Made by a program: the position numbers and the translations under genes | In this document: piece by piece, positions 16,945 through 24,268 of the stretch | How the letters are laid out: every line of letters begins with the position of its first letter | How positions within the stretch are numbered: the stretch's first letter is position 1 | Source of the DNA: Caballeronia sp. NK8 | GTDB lineage: Bacteria; Pseudomonadota; Gammaproteobacteria; Burkholderiales; Burkholderiaceae | Direction of reading: 5' to 3' | Length of the DNA stretch: 64,000 nt | NCBI RefSeq assembly: GCF_018408855.1 | Contig: NZ_AP024326.1 | Location: forward strand, 372,001-436,000 | Notes under the pieces: model-generated | What the model was told of the DNA's origin: nothing | The model's input: only the letters and a program-made list of their open reading frames with translations | Database searches by the model: none

Positions 16945-17217
16945 ATGAAGACCAAGCTCATCGTTGCACTGCTCGTCGCCTTTTCGGCGTCCGCCACCGC
17001 ACCCGCGTTCGCCAGCGGCTATGGACCGGCCCCGTTCTACAAGCCCTCGGTGGGCGCACCGGCGTCGCAAAGCGGTCAGAGCGCGCGAACCGTCGCCGCC
17101 GAACGCGACGACGTAACTGGCTCGCAAGAGGCATACGGCGGTGTAGTCGCCGGACTCTCCCAGGCGGGCAGCCATGCCGCCGTGACGTCGCGCGACAACC
17201 TGTTCGCGCGTCACTAG
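16945..17217 (+). CDS. Small exported protein, DUF4148-like (90 aa)
   Basis: The product begins with a Sec signal peptide: a basic start, then a hydrophobic LIVALLVAFSASATAP stretch, and probable cleavage after AFA at about residue 22. The mature ~65 residues are polar and Gly/Ser-rich, with 'EAYGGVVAGLSQAG' near the C-terminus. That resembles the tail of the small periplasmic DUF4148 proteins common in Burkholderiaceae, but the DUF4148 core is not clear. Function unknown. Start ATG 16945 is preceded by TAGGGA; an upstream in-frame start at 16891 would bury the signal peptide. Confidence 0.6.
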   Translation: MKTKLIVALLVAFSASATAPAFASGYGPAPFYKPSVGAPASQSGQSARTVAAERDDVTGSQEAYGGVVAGLSQAGSHAAVTSRDNLFARH

Positions 17218-17323
17218 ATCGCGCATCCTTCCCCTTTGGACCGTCGCGCATCGTCCCCTCTTCATGCGCGCCGGCCACAGCGTCGGATGGGTCGTGGTTT
17301 ATTTACCAAGGAGGATTGAAACA

Positions 17324-17716
17324 ATGTTCAGTCATGTAGTGGTCGGCACCAACGACCTGGAAAAAGCAAAGCGATTTTACGATGCCGTGCTCGGCGCGAT
17401 TGGCTATGGTGACGGTATCAGTGACGACAACGATCAACGTCGACGCTATGCCTATCGCGGCGACACGGGGCTTTTCATTATCACGCAGCCGCTCGATGGT
17501 CGGCCGGCGACCGCTGCCAATGGCGGAACGATCGGCTTTGCCTGTCAGTCGACCAGGCAGGTCGATCTCTGGCATGTCGCCGGGGTCGCCAATGGTGGAA
17601 CATCAGCTGAGGCGCCGCCTGGCGTGCGTGAGGCCGCGTTTGGCAGCCTCTATCTCGCCTATCTGCGCGATCCGGACGGCAACAAGCTCGGCGCCCTGTA
17701 TCGCATGCCGGCCTAA
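17324..17716 (+). CDS. VOC-family (glyoxalase/bleomycin-resistance-fold) protein (130 aa)
   Basis: Begins 'MFSHVVVGTNDLEKAKRFYD', the classic first beta-alpha unit of the vicinal oxygen chelate fold with the metal-ligand His at residue 4. The C-terminal 'YLAYLRDPDGNKLGALY' completes the second unit. AGGAGG lies about ten bases before ATG 17324. The substrate is unknown; close relatives are often annotated as lactoylglutathione-lyase-like. It lies between ohr and ohrR and could act in detoxification of peroxidation products, which is inference. Confidence 0.85.
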   Translation: MFSHVVVGTNDLEKAKRFYDAVLGAIGYGDGISDDNDQRRRYAYRGDTGLFIITQPLDGRPATAANGGTIGFACQSTRQVDLWHVAGVANGGTSAEAPPGVREAAFGSLYLAYLRDPDGNKLGALYRMPA

Positions 17717-17865
17717 AGCGAACGGCGGCCACAAGGGCGCTCCAGACGTTCGGCGGCCATAGCGGCAGGCAGGCGCCGCCGCAATACCTCTACGCTGCGA
17801 AATAGCTGGGCCCGGCGAAATGACAAGCGGTTCTACTCTATGCGGCAGCGGCTCGACGTTCGTTA

Positions 17866-17894
17866 TTGCGATATCATCGCATGCGATATATAGC
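17866..17894 (+). promoter_or_regulatory. ohrR promoter with perfect 12-bp OhrR palindrome
   Basis: ATCGCATGCGAT (17876-17887) is a perfect palindrome. It lies between a TTGCGA (17866-17871) and a TATAGC (17889-17894), 17 bases apart. The position would let OhrR repress its own gene. The same CGCATGCG core occurs three times before the ohr genes. Confidence 0.6.
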
Positions 17895-17942
17895 ACTTCG
17901 TATGTCTTGAGGACAATCAGGCTTTAGCCGAGGAGGATAAAG

Positions 17943-18404
17943 ATGAAAACTAGGAACCAGGCGCCCGCTGCGGCCATGCCGCTGTCGGACTATCTGTGCT
18001 TTGCAATCTACTCAGCGAACCTGGCGTTCGGTAGGGCATACAAGCCGATACTCGAGGAGCTTGGGCTCACCTATACGCAATACGTCACGATCGTTGCGCT
18101 TTGGGAGGAAGACAATCCGACCGTCAGCGGTCTGGGCGAGAAGCTGTTTCTCGAATCCAACACGCTTACGCCGATGCTGAAGAAGCTCGAGGTGATGGGT
18201 TATCTAGAGAGGCAGCGCGATCCCGAAGACGAGCGTCAGGTGCGGGTCAGGCTCACGAAAAACGGTCGACGGCTGCGCGAAAAAGCCCTGACTATGAGTC
18301 TCTCTGGGGCGACTGGCCTTGCGCCAGACGAGTTTGCTAAAGTGCAGAAGGCAATCGTGACGCTGCGGGACAATCTTATCAAGTCAGTCCAAAACGGCGA
18401 ATGA
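17943..18404 (+). CDS. ohrR: OhrR, MarR-family organic peroxide sensor (153 aa)
   Basis: OhrR represses ohr genes until its reactive cysteine is oxidised by organic peroxide. The peroxidatic Cys19 lies in 'YLCFAIYSANLAF', the signature context of the family. The winged helix spans about residues 50-115 (TLTPMLKKLE, DERQVRV wing). There is no second cysteine anywhere in the protein, so it is a one-Cys type like Bacillus OhrR, needing a small thiol for the mixed disulfide rather than the two-Cys Xanthomonas type. GAGGAGG precedes the ATG. The palindromes at its own and the ohr promoters are its likely targets. Confidence 0.9.
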   Translation: MKTRNQAPAAAMPLSDYLCFAIYSANLAFGRAYKPILEELGLTYTQYVTIVALWEEDNPTVSGLGEKLFLESNTLTPMLKKLEVMGYLERQRDPEDERQVRVRLTKNGRRLREKALTMSLSGATGLAPDEFAKVQKAIVTLRDNLIKSVQNGE

Positions 18405-18408
18405 GCGC

Positions 18409-18790
18409 TTAACGGTCGTGTTGCAGGGGCGTCCCTGAAACGGGAACCTGACGGTGTGACGGTGCGGTCTTGATCGATGGTGCGCTATGGCGCGGATCGA
18501 GTTCCGTCGTCGTTGTCACATCCAGCCAGTAGATGAGATCTCCAGTATCGGCATCGATATCCGATTTGAGCGCGCGGCATTCGAGCAGCATCAGTTCGCC
18601 CCGGCGCAACCCCGCCAGAAGCAGCACGTTGACGATGAGCCAGTTCCTCACGCGCACGTGTGCGCCTCTCGAACGGATTCCGGAGAGCATCAGGATGCGC
18701 GACCTCAAGCAGGTCGGTCAGCGTGCTAGTTGGGAGCGCCCGCGCAAACCGGAACTGCCCGCGCCGGGGATTGCGCAATCTCCCCATCGT
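18409..18790 (-). pseudogene. Tyrosine recombinase (phage integrase) relic
   Basis: The reverse strand carries an integrase middle section in two frames. The first piece, ending 'DALRNPF', joins after a frameshift near 18670 to 'VRNWLIVNVLLLAGLRRGEL', which includes the catalytic Arg I of AGLRRGE. It continues to 'SAPSIKTAPSHRQVPVS', then breaks at about 18440. The N-terminal DNA-binding domain and the C-terminal His/Arg/Tyr catalytic part are missing. It shows that an integrase-bearing element once entered here. Confidence 0.75.
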
Positions 18791-18968
18791 CCATCAATCT
18801 GATGCTGGCGTGCTCCGCGCAGCTCTTTGTCGGTGGACCGGGTGCTTGCCTCGACGCCATGCCACGCGAGGTCGAAGAGGGTGCCCCCTACGTTGGTGGC
18901 TTGGGGTTGGCGGAGCGTTAGCTTCGCTGTAGGGTTTGGGTTGAGTGAATTTCAGTATATCGACTTCT

Positions 18969-19892
18969 ATGCCTGACGATGCTTGGCTTGTTGCACCCGA
19001 AGACGCCTATGCCCAATGGCAACGCGAAGAAGCAACAGGCGCGGATCGCCGCGCGTTCGCCGACCAGTCGATCGTCCAGCACCGTTCGATGTTCTCGCGC
19101 TTCAACGACTATCTGATCGCCCACGGAGCGACGGTGGCGAGCTTCGGGGCGGACCACATCGATGGATTCTTCGCTAAACTCGCGCAGGACTGCGCGCCCG
19201 GCACGACCACGCGCCTGCGCTATCTCAAACTTATCGACCGATTCACGCGTCACCTCGTGAACATCGAACTGCGCGCCGATAATCCCGCCGCGCAGATGTT
19301 AGTCAACGAGAACTGGCCACAAGACGAGCCAACACCGATCTATCTGTCACCGGAAGGCGATGCGCGGCTACAAGCGGTGTGCGTTGCAACCGAAGGCGCG
19401 GCCTTCAAGGATCTTCGGAACACCGCGATCGTGGCGCTGTTTCTCGCGTCAGGGGTCACGGCCGCCGAACTCAAGCAGCTACGAGTCGACGACCTCGATG
19501 TCCACGGCGAACGTCCTACTGTCTTCGTCGAGAAGCATGGGCCTCGGATTGCACGGCGGGTGCCGATCGATGCCTTCGCGATCGACGTACTGCGCAGCTA
19601 TCACGAGGCCCGCAGTCGGATTCAGCCTCCAACGCAATGGCTTTTCACCGCCACGGCGGGCGGCAAGCCGATGCAGCCAGATACGATGTTGAAATGCGTC
19701 CGCCAGGCTCTACGCAGCGCGAACTTGTCGGCTGCCGACGAGAGTCCACGCTTGCTCAGAAACACCTTCGGTCGTCGGCTAATCATCGCCGGCAAGACCA
19801 ACGAGCAGGTGAGCAATCTTATGGGCTTGTCGAGCCATCGCACGGCTGCTCGCCTTCGTCAAACACGGGCATGCGATATCGGAACGTCGTGA
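18969..19892 (+). CDS. Tyrosine-recombinase-fold protein with degenerate active site (307 aa)
   Basis: Has the two-domain layout of XerC/D-like recombinases: a SAM-like N-terminal domain (about residues 25-115) and a catalytic-domain fold (about 135-300). The reading frame is intact and full length. The catalytic set is largely lost. Arg I of the usual 'GLR-x-SE' is Thr in 'SGVTAAEL'. The HxLR box reads 'RLLRNTF', so the His is Arg while the Arg is kept. The 'LGHSS' His is Leu ('LMGLSSHR'), and no Tyr follows in the last 20 residues. It probably binds DNA without cutting it. Start ATG 18969; GTG 18945 is an alternative. Confidence 0.75.
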   Translation: MPDDAWLVAPEDAYAQWQREEATGADRRAFADQSIVQHRSMFSRFNDYLIAHGATVASFGADHIDGFFAKLAQDCAPGTTTRLRYLKLIDRFTRHLVNIELRADNPAAQMLVNENWPQDEPTPIYLSPEGDARLQAVCVATEGAAFKDLRNTAIVALFLASGVTAAELKQLRVDDLDVHGERPTVFVEKHGPRIARRVPIDAFAIDVLRSYHEARSRIQPPTQWLFTATAGGKPMQPDTMLKCVRQALRSANLSAADESPRLLRNTFGRRLIIAGKTNEQVSNLMGLSSHRTAARLRQTRACDIGTS

Positions 19893-20087
19893 AGCCGTCG
19901 CCTGGCCGAGCGCCTTCGTTCATTGCGCATGGAAATTTCGGCCGCGTCCTGGGAACAGAATACAAGCGACTCACTACTTGCGCGCGGGACTCTTCGAGAC
20001 GGCATGAGGCTGCCATCGGCTGGCACCTTCCTTGCATAGGCGTCAATTGCGGGCAACGGTACCCGCTTGAAACTATGGAGAAGCGCC

Positions 20088-20498
20088 ATGCAGATCCTTA
20101 TCCTGGACGACGATCAAGATTTCGCGAACGGGCTCGCGGCACTTATCGCACGGATGGGCCATGGCGTAGCGATCGCACACAACTGCGCCGCAGCTCGCAC
20201 GTTCGCTCATGATCGCGACTTCGACGTCATTCTTGCCGATGTGGACCTTCCGGACGGTGATGGAAGACACGTTTGCGACGGGTTGAGGGCCGAGGGCGCT
20301 TCGCAGGGAGCGTACATGATTGCCGTGACGGGCAAGACCGATCTCGGCGATGACGACTTTCCCTCGTTCGATGGTTATGTACGCAAGCCGGTCACCTACG
20401 ACTTGCTCGAGCGCGTGCTCGAGGAATGGCGGCTTGCTGCCGGCCTTGACCGCGTGACGACCGCCCCTGAACCCTCCAAAGTCGTCGAAGCGCGATAA
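20088..20498 (+). CDS. Stand-alone response-regulator receiver protein (136 aa)
   Basis: A single CheY-like receiver domain with no output domain. The acidic pocket is DDD at residues 7-9, the phosphorylated Asp is in 'ILADVDLPDGDG' at about residue 52, and the Thr and Lys switch residues are in 'AVTGKTD' and 'VRKPVTY'. A ~20-residue unstructured tail ends the protein. No kinase is adjacent; the hybrid kinases at 42-50 kb are possible but unproven partners. Start ATG 20088 follows a GGAG. Confidence 0.88.
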   Translation: MQILILDDDQDFANGLAALIARMGHGVAIAHNCAAARTFAHDRDFDVILADVDLPDGDGRHVCDGLRAEGASQGAYMIAVTGKTDLGDDDFPSFDGYVRKPVTYDLLERVLEEWRLAAGLDRVTTAPEPSKVVEAR

Positions 20499-20565
20499 CG
20501 CGCGCTCCGCAAATCGCAACGGGCTTCGCAGTGGCAACAACCGGTGATAGAAGCATTTGCTTGCG

Positions 20566-20592
20566 ATCATGCCCGGCGCTGCCGGGCATGAT
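20566..20592. repeat. Perfect 12-bp hairpin
   Basis: ATCATGCCCGGC (20566-20577) and its exact complement (20581-20592) are separated by GCT. It lies 68 bases after the receiver gene. No T-run follows on the plus strand, so it may be a transcription-end or mRNA-stability hairpin rather than a classical terminator. Confidence 0.6.
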
Positions 20593-20728
20593 ATAGCAAC
20601 GCGCCGAGAACCCTCTACGCGCAGCAACAGGGAAGGTTCTAGTTCTCGCGCCCCTCTCTAGTCTGGTGTGCACTGCCGGATTGCGAAGAGCCGAGATCTG
20701 CCAGGACGTCCGGTCGACAGAATGGGTC

Positions 20729-20762
20729 TTGTCATTAGTTTCATATTTCGACTATTATCGAA
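20729..20762 (+). promoter_or_regulatory. arsR promoter and operator, likely leaderless transcript
   Basis: TTGTCA (20729-20734) and TATTAT (20753-20758) are 18 bases apart. An exact inverted repeat TTCGA-N6-TCGAA (20747-20762) covers the -10. The expected start of transcription falls on or next to the ATG of arsR at 20765, and no ribosome binding site precedes that ATG. Confidence 0.65.
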
Positions 20763-20764
20763 TC

Positions 20765-21100
20765 ATGGAAACGAATGAAACCATTGCCGCGCTGGCGGCG
20801 CTCGCGCATGAGTCGCGGCTCGCAGTCTTTCGCGCCCTGGTACAGGCGGGCCCCGAAGGCATGCCCGCAGGCCAGATCGCCACGCTGCTGGATGTCGCGC
20901 CGTCGTCGCTGTCCTTCCACCTGAAGGAACTGTCTCGCGCGCAGCTCGTCACCAGCCGTCAGGAAGGCCGGTTCATCTACTACTGCGCCAACTTCGAAAC
21001 GATGAACGGCCTGCTGGCCTATCTCACCGAGAACTGCTGTGGCGGCAACCCCTGTTCGCCAGCATCGGCATGTTCTCCCTCTCGGGAGAAGCAGTCATGA
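20765..21100 (+). CDS. arsR: ArsR, arsenic-responsive repressor (111 aa)
   Basis: SmtB/ArsR winged helix protein that releases DNA when it binds As(III). The recognition helix includes 'VAPSSLSFHLKELSRA' (about residues 44-59). The metal site is C-terminal: Cys91, Cys92, Cys97 and Cys103, close to the Cys-Cys-x5-Cys layout of the Acidithiobacillus ferrooxidans-type ArsR rather than the E. coli type in the recognition helix. The stop overlaps the arsI start by ATGA. The operator abuts the start codon. Confidence 0.92.
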   Translation: METNETIAALAALAHESRLAVFRALVQAGPEGMPAGQIATLLDVAPSSLSFHLKELSRAQLVTSRQEGRFIYYCANFETMNGLLAYLTENCCGGNPCSPASACSPSREKQS

Positions 21101-21579
21101 AGCGCTTTCATGTGCACGTCGCCGTCACCGATCTCACAGCGAGCATCCGTTTCTACTCGGCGTTGTTCGCGGCTGAACCGACGGTCATCAAGAGCGATTA
21201 CGCGAAGTGGATGCTCGACGACCCGCGCGTCAATTTCGCGATCTCGCAACGCGGCGCCACGCCGGGCGTCGACCATCTGGGGGTGCAGGTCGAAAACGAG
21301 GCCGAACTGGCCGAGATGCACGATCGACTCGAAGGCGCCGCGTTGCCGGTCGACACCCAGACGGATACCGTCTGCTGCTATGCCAACTCGAACAAGTACT
21401 GGACCGTCGATCCGCAAGGCATCGCATGGGAGTCGTATCACACGCTGAACGACATTCCGGTATTCGGCGAGTCACGCAATTCGCCGAAAGGTGCACCTGC
21501 TTCTGAAGTCGCAGCGTGCTGCGCTCCGACGTCGGGCAAGTCGGTCGGTGTTCCGGTCAAATCCTCGTCATGCTGCTGA
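21097..21579 (+). CDS. arsI: ArsI-type C-As lyase / CadI-like VOC protein (160 aa)
   Basis: ArsI is an Fe(II) dioxygenase that demethylates trivalent organoarsenicals such as methylarsenite. Metal ligands His5, His60 and Glu112 and the arsenic-binding pair Cys93-Cys94 (in TVCCYANSNKYW) occupy the known positions. The C-terminal tail has two further CC pairs (AACCAP and SSCC), which could hold arsenic before transfer. Translation is coupled to arsR through the ATGA overlap. The sequence alone does not separate ArsI from CadI, but the ars context favours ArsI. Confidence 0.85.
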   Translation: MKRFHVHVAVTDLTASIRFYSALFAAEPTVIKSDYAKWMLDDPRVNFAISQRGATPGVDHLGVQVENEAELAEMHDRLEGAALPVDTQTDTVCCYANSNKYWTVDPQGIAWESYHTLNDIPVFGESRNSPKGAPASEVAACCAPTSGKSVGVPVKSSSCC

Positions 21580-21607
21580 GTCCGACGCGCAATTCAACGA
21601 CGAGCGT

Positions 21608-21919
21608 ATGACAACCAACGTATCGATCCTGTGCACGCACAACTCGGCGCGCAGCGTGCTCGGCGATGCCACGCTGAATCACTACTGCGACAGCGCCGCC
21701 GCCGAAGCATGTGCGTTCTGGCCGGGTAGTCCGGTCAGGGTGCATCGGGGCGATGCCGACGGGTCGAACGCACCGGGCGGCGATGACGTCAAGCGTCAGG
21801 CGTTCGAGCTGACCCGCCAGGCGATCGGCTATCGCATGCTGCAGTTGCTTGAACTTCCCCTGGACCGTCTGGGCGATGCCGAGCTTCAGCAGGCGCTCAA
21901 TGACATCCTGCAAAGCTGA
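21608..21919 (+). pseudogene. arsC: Internally deleted low-molecular-weight-phosphatase-type arsenate reductase (103 aa frame)
   Basis: The start is right for thioredoxin-linked ArsC: the P-loop Cys9-x5-Arg15 in CTHNSARS. After 'LNHY' the frame jumps directly to 'CDSAAAEACAFWPG', which is the later resolving-cysteine segment (Cys27, Cys35), and runs to a normal C-terminus. Roughly 60-65 residues of the central sheet and helices are absent, although the frame is kept. All three redox cysteines survive, but the phosphatase fold should not form. I call it a pseudogene; a folded mini-enzyme is unlikely but testable. Confidence 0.7.
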
Positions 21920-21942
21920 ACCCATCTCCATCGAGTCGTCTC

Positions 21943-23013
21943 ATGAACACGCCCAACGTCGCCGCTTCGCGCAGGACCGCATCGAAGCCAGCCATCAGCT
22001 TCTTCGAGCGGTACCTGACCGTCTGGGTCGCACTGTGCATTCTCGCAGGCATCCTGCTCGGCCAGGTCATGCCCGGCGTCTTTCAGGCAATTGGCCGGAT
22101 GGAGTACGCGCAGGTCAACCTCCCGGTCGGGCTGCTGATCTGGGTGATGATCATCCCCATGCTGGTCAAGGTCGATTTCGGTTCGCTGCATGAAGTGCGT
22201 CAGCACATCCGGGGCATCGGCGTCACGCTCTTCGTGAACTGGCTGGTCAAGCCTTTTACGATGGCGTTCCTCGCCTGGCTGTTCATCAAGCACCTGTTGG
22301 CGCCGATGCTGCCCGCAGCGCAGCTCGACAGCTATGTGGCCGGCCTCATCCTGCTGGCGGCCGCGCCCTGTACGGCAATGGTGTTCGTGTGGAGTCGTCT
22401 CACCGGCGGCGACCCGCTCTTCACGCTCTCGCAGGTCGCGCTCAACGACAGCATCATGGTGGTCGCGTTTGCGCCGCTCGTGGGCCTGCTGCTCGGCATT
22501 TCCGCGATTACGGTGCCGTGGGCGACGCTGCTCACCTCGGTCGCGCTCTACATCGTCATTCCGGTGATTCTCGCGCAGATCCTGCGCAAGGCGCTGCTCG
22601 TCCAGGGAGAAGCCGCGTTTGAAGCAGCAATGGCGAAGATCGGTCCCTGGTCGATCACGGCGCTGCTCGCGACGCTGGTTCTGCTGTTCGCTTTCCAGGG
22701 CGAAGCCATCCTGAAGCAGCCACTCGTCATCGTGCTGCTCGCCGTGCCGATCCTGATCCAGGTGTTCTTCAATTCGGCGCTCGCGTACTGGCTTAATCGC
22801 GCGGTCGGCGAGAAGCACAACATTGCCTGCCCGTCTGCCCTGATCGGCGCGTCGAACTTCTTCGAACTGGCCGTTGCCACGGCAATCGGCCTGTTCGGGT
22901 TCAACTCCGGCGCTGCGCTCGCGACCGTCGTGGGCGTGCTGATCGAGGTGCCGGTCATGCTGCTCGTCGTACGCATCGTCAATCGTTCGAAGAACTGGTA
23001 CGAGTCCGCCTGA
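21943..23013 (+). CDS. acr3: Acr3-family arsenite efflux permease (356 aa)
   Basis: A ten-helix inner-membrane transporter of the bile/arsenite/riboflavin family that exports As(III). The functional Cys is in the conserved 'AAPCTAMVFVWSRLTGG' segment on helix 4 (about residue 145), followed by 'ALNDSIMVV'. Length and the C-terminal 'PSALIGASNFFELAVATAIGLFG' fit well. It lies 23 bases after the deleted arsC, so the transport gene remains intact while reductase genes have decayed. Confidence 0.93.
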   Translation: MNTPNVAASRRTASKPAISFFERYLTVWVALCILAGILLGQVMPGVFQAIGRMEYAQVNLPVGLLIWVMIIPMLVKVDFGSLHEVRQHIRGIGVTLFVNWLVKPFTMAFLAWLFIKHLLAPMLPAAQLDSYVAGLILLAAAPCTAMVFVWSRLTGGDPLFTLSQVALNDSIMVVAFAPLVGLLLGISAITVPWATLLTSVALYIVIPVILAQILRKALLVQGEAAFEAAMAKIGPWSITALLATLVLLFAFQGEAILKQPLVIVLLAVPILIQVFFNSALAYWLNRAVGEKHNIACPSALIGASNFFELAVATAIGLFGFNSGAALATVVGVLIEVPVMLLVVRIVNRSKNWYESA

Positions 23014-23032
23014 AGGCTTTGGAAACGAGCAC

Positions 23033-23155
23033 ATGAACGACGTCATCATCTATCACAACCCTGGGTTCGGAGCCCCGCGCGACACGCTCGCGGTGATTCA
23101 CCGCGCGAACAACGAACCCACGACCATTACCGATGCGGAGGGAAAACGTGTCTGA
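23033..23155 (+). pseudogene. Truncated glutaredoxin-type arsC fragment (40 codons)
   Basis: The frame begins 'MNDVIIYHNPGFGAPRDTLA', clearly the N-terminus of the glutaredoxin-coupled ArsC family (YHNPACGTSRNTL). The catalytic Cys is replaced by Phe and the frame stops after about 40 codons, at 23153-23155. The rest of the ~140-residue enzyme is missing. Its last codons overlap the start of arsH. Confidence 0.7.
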
Positions 23156-23870
23156 TCTTGCGACCGAACTGCCGCAGGTTGACCCGGCGCTGTTCCGCGT
23201 TCCGGACATCGACCGCCTGCAGGCCGCGAAGGCTTCGCCGCACCCCCCGCGCATCCTGCTGCTCTATGGCTCGCTACGCGAACGCTCCTTCAGCCGACTG
23301 CTCAGCGAAGAAGCCGCGCGCCTCCTTGCGGCGATGGGCGCCGATGTGCGGACGTTCAACCCGAGCGGCCTGCCGCTGCCGGACGATGCGCCGGACACTC
23401 ATCCCAAGGTGGCCGAGCTGCGGGACCTGGTGCTGTGGTCGGAAGGCATGGTCTGGTGCTCGCCGGAGCGCCACGGCGCGATGACCGGCATCATGAAATC
23501 GCAGATCGACTGGATTCCGCTTTCGCTCGGCGCGGTCCGGCCGACGCAGGGCAAGACGCTCGCGGTGATGCAGGTGAGCGGCGGCTCGCAGTCGTTCAAC
23601 GCGGTCAACCAGATGCGCGTGCTCGGGCGCTGGATGCGCATGCTGACGATCCCCAACCAGTCGTCGGTGGCCAAGGCGTTCATGGAGTTCGATGAAACCG
23701 GCCGCATGAAACCCTCGGCCTACTTCGATCGAGTCGTGGATGTAATGGAAGAGTTGGTGAAGTTTACGCTGCTCACCCGGGATATTGGTCCGTATCTGGT
23801 CGACCGTTATAGCGAACGAAAGGAAAGCGCCGCGGAACTGATGAAGCGGGTGAACCAGTCGAGCATCTGA
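23148..23870 (+). CDS. arsH: ArsH, NADPH-dependent FMN reductase / methylarsenite oxidase (240 aa)
   Basis: ArsH is a flavodoxin-like enzyme that oxidises toxic trivalent methylarsenicals to the pentavalent forms. The phosphate-binding loop [10 protein letters not shown] is at residues 41-50, and '[18 protein letters not shown]' is the family's FMN-contact region. I place the start at GTG 23148, five bases after GGAGGG; ATG 23133 in the same frame has no binding site. With ArsI and Acr3 it suits organoarsenical and arsenite resistance. Confidence 0.93.
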   Translation: MSDLATELPQVDPALFRVPDIDRLQAAKASPHPPRILLLYGSLRERSFSRLLSEEAARLLAAMGADVRTFNPSGLPLPDDAPDTHPKVAELRDLVLWSEGMVWCSPERHGAMTGIMKSQIDWIPLSLGAVRPTQGKTLAVMQVSGGSQSFNAVNQMRVLGRWMRMLTIPNQSSVAKAFMEFDETGRMKPSAYFDRVVDVMEELVKFTLLTRDIGPYLVDRYSERKESAAELMKRVNQSSI

Positions 23871-23994
23871 TCAGTGTCGCCCGCCGCTCCTGATCGTCGT
23901 AGTTCACAGTGAAGAAGCTGCAAGTCGAACTTGCACGCGATGCCGGCGAGCCTGCTTGCCGTGTTCAGCAGCGTCTGCACGTCGCCGCGATCTT

Positions 23995-24092
23995 GAAGCA
24001 CCTGGGGGTGGACCCGGCGCTTCTCCACGTCCCCGACATCGACCGCCTTCAGGCTGCGAAACGCATCGCCTTATCCTCCGCGCATCCTGTAA
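23995..24092 (+). pseudogene. Second arsH 5' relic
   Basis: Positions 23995-24092 read '[18 protein letters not shown]', nearly the same as residues 11-28 of the intact ArsH ('[18 protein letters not shown]'), and the DNA matches closely through the following 'HP' codons before homology ends. It is a leftover of a duplicated or replaced arsH. The codons before it have no recognised origin. Confidence 0.65.
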
Positions 24093-24216
24093 TTCGACAC
24101 TGGTTGCGACCGACAAATCAGCGAAAAGAGGCCAGAACAAAGGTCTGTTCGTGACGCCAGCGTAAGCACGTGATCGATAGAATTTCGTCCTATATCGACG
24201 GTACGCACTGTCACGC

Positions 24217-24234
24217 ATCCGATATCTGTCGGAT
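24217..24234. repeat. Short inverted repeat upstream of the RAYT-like gene
   Basis: ATCCGA (24217-24222) and TCGGAT (24229-24234) with a 6-base loop, 35 bases before the gene. REP-associated transposase genes are often flanked by such palindromes; one copy alone is not proof of a REP. Confidence 0.35.
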
Positions 24235-24268
24235 CGCTCTCTCACATCGGATTTCCGGTTCATCCAGC

